Positions 41,001 to 42,377 of a stretch of DNA of 42,377 nucleotides are shown here, piece after piece. Numbering within the stretch: the first letter of the stretch is position 1; each line of letters begins with the position of its first letter. This stretch comes from a bacterium (lineage in GTDB: Bacteria > Bacillota > Clostridia > Lachnospirales > Lachnospiraceae). The stretch covers positions 1 through 42,377 of the forward strand of contig JAUNGE010000028.1 of the NCBI GenBank assembly GCA_030524675.1. Reading direction: 5' to 3'. Made by a program: the position numbers and the translations under genes. A model generated the notes under the pieces. That model was not told the DNA's origin, made no database searches, and saw only the letters and a program-made list of their open reading frames with translations.

Positions 41001-41029
41001 TTGATTTTATAAGATAAATGATGTAGAAT
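41001..41029 (+). promoter_or_regulatory. Promoter of the repeat surface protein gene
   Basis: TTGATT (41001-41006) and TAGAAT (41024-41029) are 17 bases apart. Transcription is expected to start near 41036, inside the double palindrome. Confidence 0.6.
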
Positions 41030-41034
41030 ACGAG

Positions 41035-41062
41035 TTAGTCAAGACTAATTAGTTTAAACTAA
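41035..41062. promoter_or_regulatory. Two abutting 14-bp palindromes at the transcription start
   Basis: TTAGTCAAGACTAA (41035-41048) is directly followed by TTAGTTTAAACTAA (41049-41062). Both are perfect palindromes with the common half-site TTAGT. They start at the predicted +1 and end 28 bases before the ATG. This is an operator-like arrangement for a dimeric repressor binding twice. The regulator is not identified. Confidence 0.7.
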
Positions 41063-41089
41063 CTAGCCTGGAAAGGTGAGGTAAAAGAG

Positions 41090-42377
41090 ATGAAACGAAA
41101 AGTGAACAAAGCAATGCTTGCAGTTTCGTTGGCGGTTTGCATGGCAACACCGACGAATGCCGTGGCTTTTGCTCAACAGGAAACAACGGAAAAAAATGTT
41201 CTCGAAAATGTGGAAGTTTCAAAAAATATTTTGAAATCTTCTATGGGAGCGCAGAATGTAGCAACTCCACAGAATGCGACAGCTCTCACTGTGGATGAAA
41301 CGCAATTTGAATATGCCATTCACTATTATGATGGAAATGGTGAAATTGCAAAGAGTGATACGGGAAAATCCAGTAAGGAAGTAAAAAAGACATTACCAAG
41401 CAGAGTATTTCAGATTCCAGGGTATCGTGACAGGGTAGAAGAAGGATACAAATGCATTGGTTGGTCTACAGAAGAAGGCAGTGATACAGTAGAGTATACT
41501 TTTGGGCAGAAAGTGACACTTAGCAGCGAGGAGTCTACGTTGAATCTGTATCCGGTGTATGCTCTGATGGATACGTTCAGTGTGGAGGTCTCTATTCTGT
41601 ACATAGATGAAAGCCTGGACAATGGTTATGCGGTAGGAGATGCAGAGACGATTGATTTACAATGCAAAAACTACGCAATGGATCATCCAGAAAGCGGAAG
41701 TATGCATCAGGTAGACAGAAATGTACTGTATCAGGATGCAAAAGAGGCAATCCGTGCAATTAGAAGCGGCTATGAGATTGTAGGATTGTCTTCTGGAAAT
41801 GCGAGCGCAGAGCCGAGATTATTGGATATGTCCAGCAGCGAGCTGATTAACTGCACAGAGGGAGCTAATTTCTATCTGGTAGCGAAGAAAGCGCCAGAGA
41901 CCACTTACACCGTGAGATATCACATTTATGGGACGGACGAAGTAAAAGAAGAAAGCAGAACCGTAAAGGCATCTGAGTATGGAATGTCTTTATATAGCAG
42001 AGTGTTCCAGATCGCAGACTATAAGGCGAGAATGGATGAAGGCTTGAAGCTGATTGGCTGGTCCACAACAGAGGGAGCAGAAGTTGCTGAGTATGAGATT
42101 GGAGGAAAGGCAGCGCTTACCTCTGAGAATCCGACGGTAGATTTGTATCCGGTATATGGCCCGCTTGACACCTTTCACGTAAAGGTTTCCATTCTGTATG
42201 TGGATGAAAGTCTGGAGAATGGATATACAACAAGTGAGGAAAAGGAGATTGACCTGACCTGTCAGAACTACAGCATTGGACATCCAGGGGATGGGTATAT
42301 GCATCAGGTAGACAGAAATGTGCTGTATCAGGATGCAAAAGAGGCAATCCGTGCAATTAGAAGCGGCTATGAGATTG
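41090..42377 (+). CDS. Secreted InlB-B-like repeat protein (3' partial)
   Basis: The frame is open to the window end. A signal peptide (about 1-29, ending NAVAFA|QQ) is followed by modules of about 80 residues with the pattern YxVxYHIYG... SRVFQI..Y..R..EG.K.IGWST..G....Y..G......... LYPVYG. This matches the Listeria-Bacteroides (InlB B/Flg_new) repeat. A second module type contains HQVDRNVLYQDAKEAIRAIR. The pair recurs with a 199-codon period. GGAAAGGTGAGG precedes ATG 41090. Such proteins are usually cell-wall attached adhesins; the anchor would be outside the window. The gene follows a promoter and the double palindrome. Confidence 0.85.
   Translation, partial: MKRKVNKAMLAVSLAVCMATPTNAVAFAQQETTEKNVLENVEVSKNILKSSMGAQNVATPQNATALTVDETQFEYAIHYYDGNGEIAKSDTGKSSKEVKKTLPSRVFQIPGYRDRVEEGYKCIGWSTEEGSDTVEYTFGQKVTLSSEESTLNLYPVYALMDTFSVEVSILYIDESLDNGYAVGDAETIDLQCKNYAMDHPESGSMHQVDRNVLYQDAKEAIRAIRSGYEIVGLSSGNASAEPRLLDMSSSELINCTEGANFYLVAKKAPETTYTVRYHIYGTDEVKEESRTVKASEYGMSLYSRVFQIADYKARMDEGLKLIGWSTTEGAEVAEYEIGGKAALTSENPTVDLYPVYGPLDTFHVKVSILYVDESLENGYTTSEEKEIDLTCQNYSIGHPGDGYMHQVDRNVLYQDAKEAIRAIRSGYEI
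41702..42377 (+). repeat. 597-bp (199-codon) tandem repeat in the surface protein gene
   Basis: Bases 41702-41780 and 42299-42377 are identical except for one base. The rest of the 597-bp period is clearly related at protein level but more divergent, so the conserved 79-bp block is under constraint or has been homogenised. More copies may follow outside the window. Confidence 0.85.

Overview
The window looks like chromosomal DNA of a gut Firmicute, most likely a Lachnospiraceae species (Blautia/Ruminococcus-like). This rests on strong AGGAGG-type ribosome sites, many ATGA-overlapping gene pairs, a CIRCE element in front of hsp20, PTS and ABC sugar importers, GPH symporters and a giant fused BadF/HgdB-type activase. 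The genus is inference; no rRNA or tRNA gene is present to test it.

Layout. (1) 1-4205: a tightly overlapping operon of a membrane protein, an OmpR-type response regulator, a histidine kinase and a small membrane protein, then a terminator, a 51-bp tandem repeat, a 25-residue hydrophobic peptide gene and two small conserved-looking genes. (2) 4470-4771: a deleted aldo/keto reductase pseudogene. (3) 4901-12129: a divergent RpiR regulator, then PTS EIIBC, an intracellular subtype B tannase, PTS EIIA, and the three gallate decarboxylase genes lpdC, lpdB and lpdD. This is the most interesting part of the window. It reads as a pathway that imports and phosphorylates a galloyl sugar, cleaves the ester inside the cell and decarboxylates gallate to pyrogallol. 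(4) 12130-17084: a spacer with a near-consensus promoter and a hairpin, then a 1466-residue double-ATPase activase/dehydratase-like protein. (5) 17206-19458: a MerR regulator divergent from a MATE exporter, with a MerR-type 19-bp-spacer promoter. (6) 19518-20277: CIRCE, hsp20 and a small basic protein gene. (7) 20556-21590: a DUF4397-like protein with triplicated Pro-rich repeats, on the minus strand.

(8) 21823-28300: a complete ABC sugar-type importer (ATPase, two permeases, and a binding protein that also carries a C-terminal membrane anchor), a Thr-rich lipoprotein and a ThrH-type phosphatase. (9) 28411-35358: a TetR regulator on the minus strand, a 25-bp perfect dyad at the promoter facing it, then a zinc-ribbon protein, FtsH, a GH2 glycosidase and a GPH symporter. 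The set resembles the E. coli uidR-uidA-uidB logic with a protease added. (10) 35743-39858: a MarR regulator and a heterodimeric ABC exporter. (11) 39870-40730: a LysR regulator on the minus strand, followed by a 61-nt stem-loop and direct repeats. (12) 41090 to the end: a secreted protein of InlB-B-like repeats, truncated by the window edge, behind two abutting 14-bp palindromes placed at its predicted transcription start.

Most blocks are single transport or catabolic units with a dedicated local regulator. Several of the regulators have a visible candidate operator, so the region is useful for linking regulator, site and substrate.
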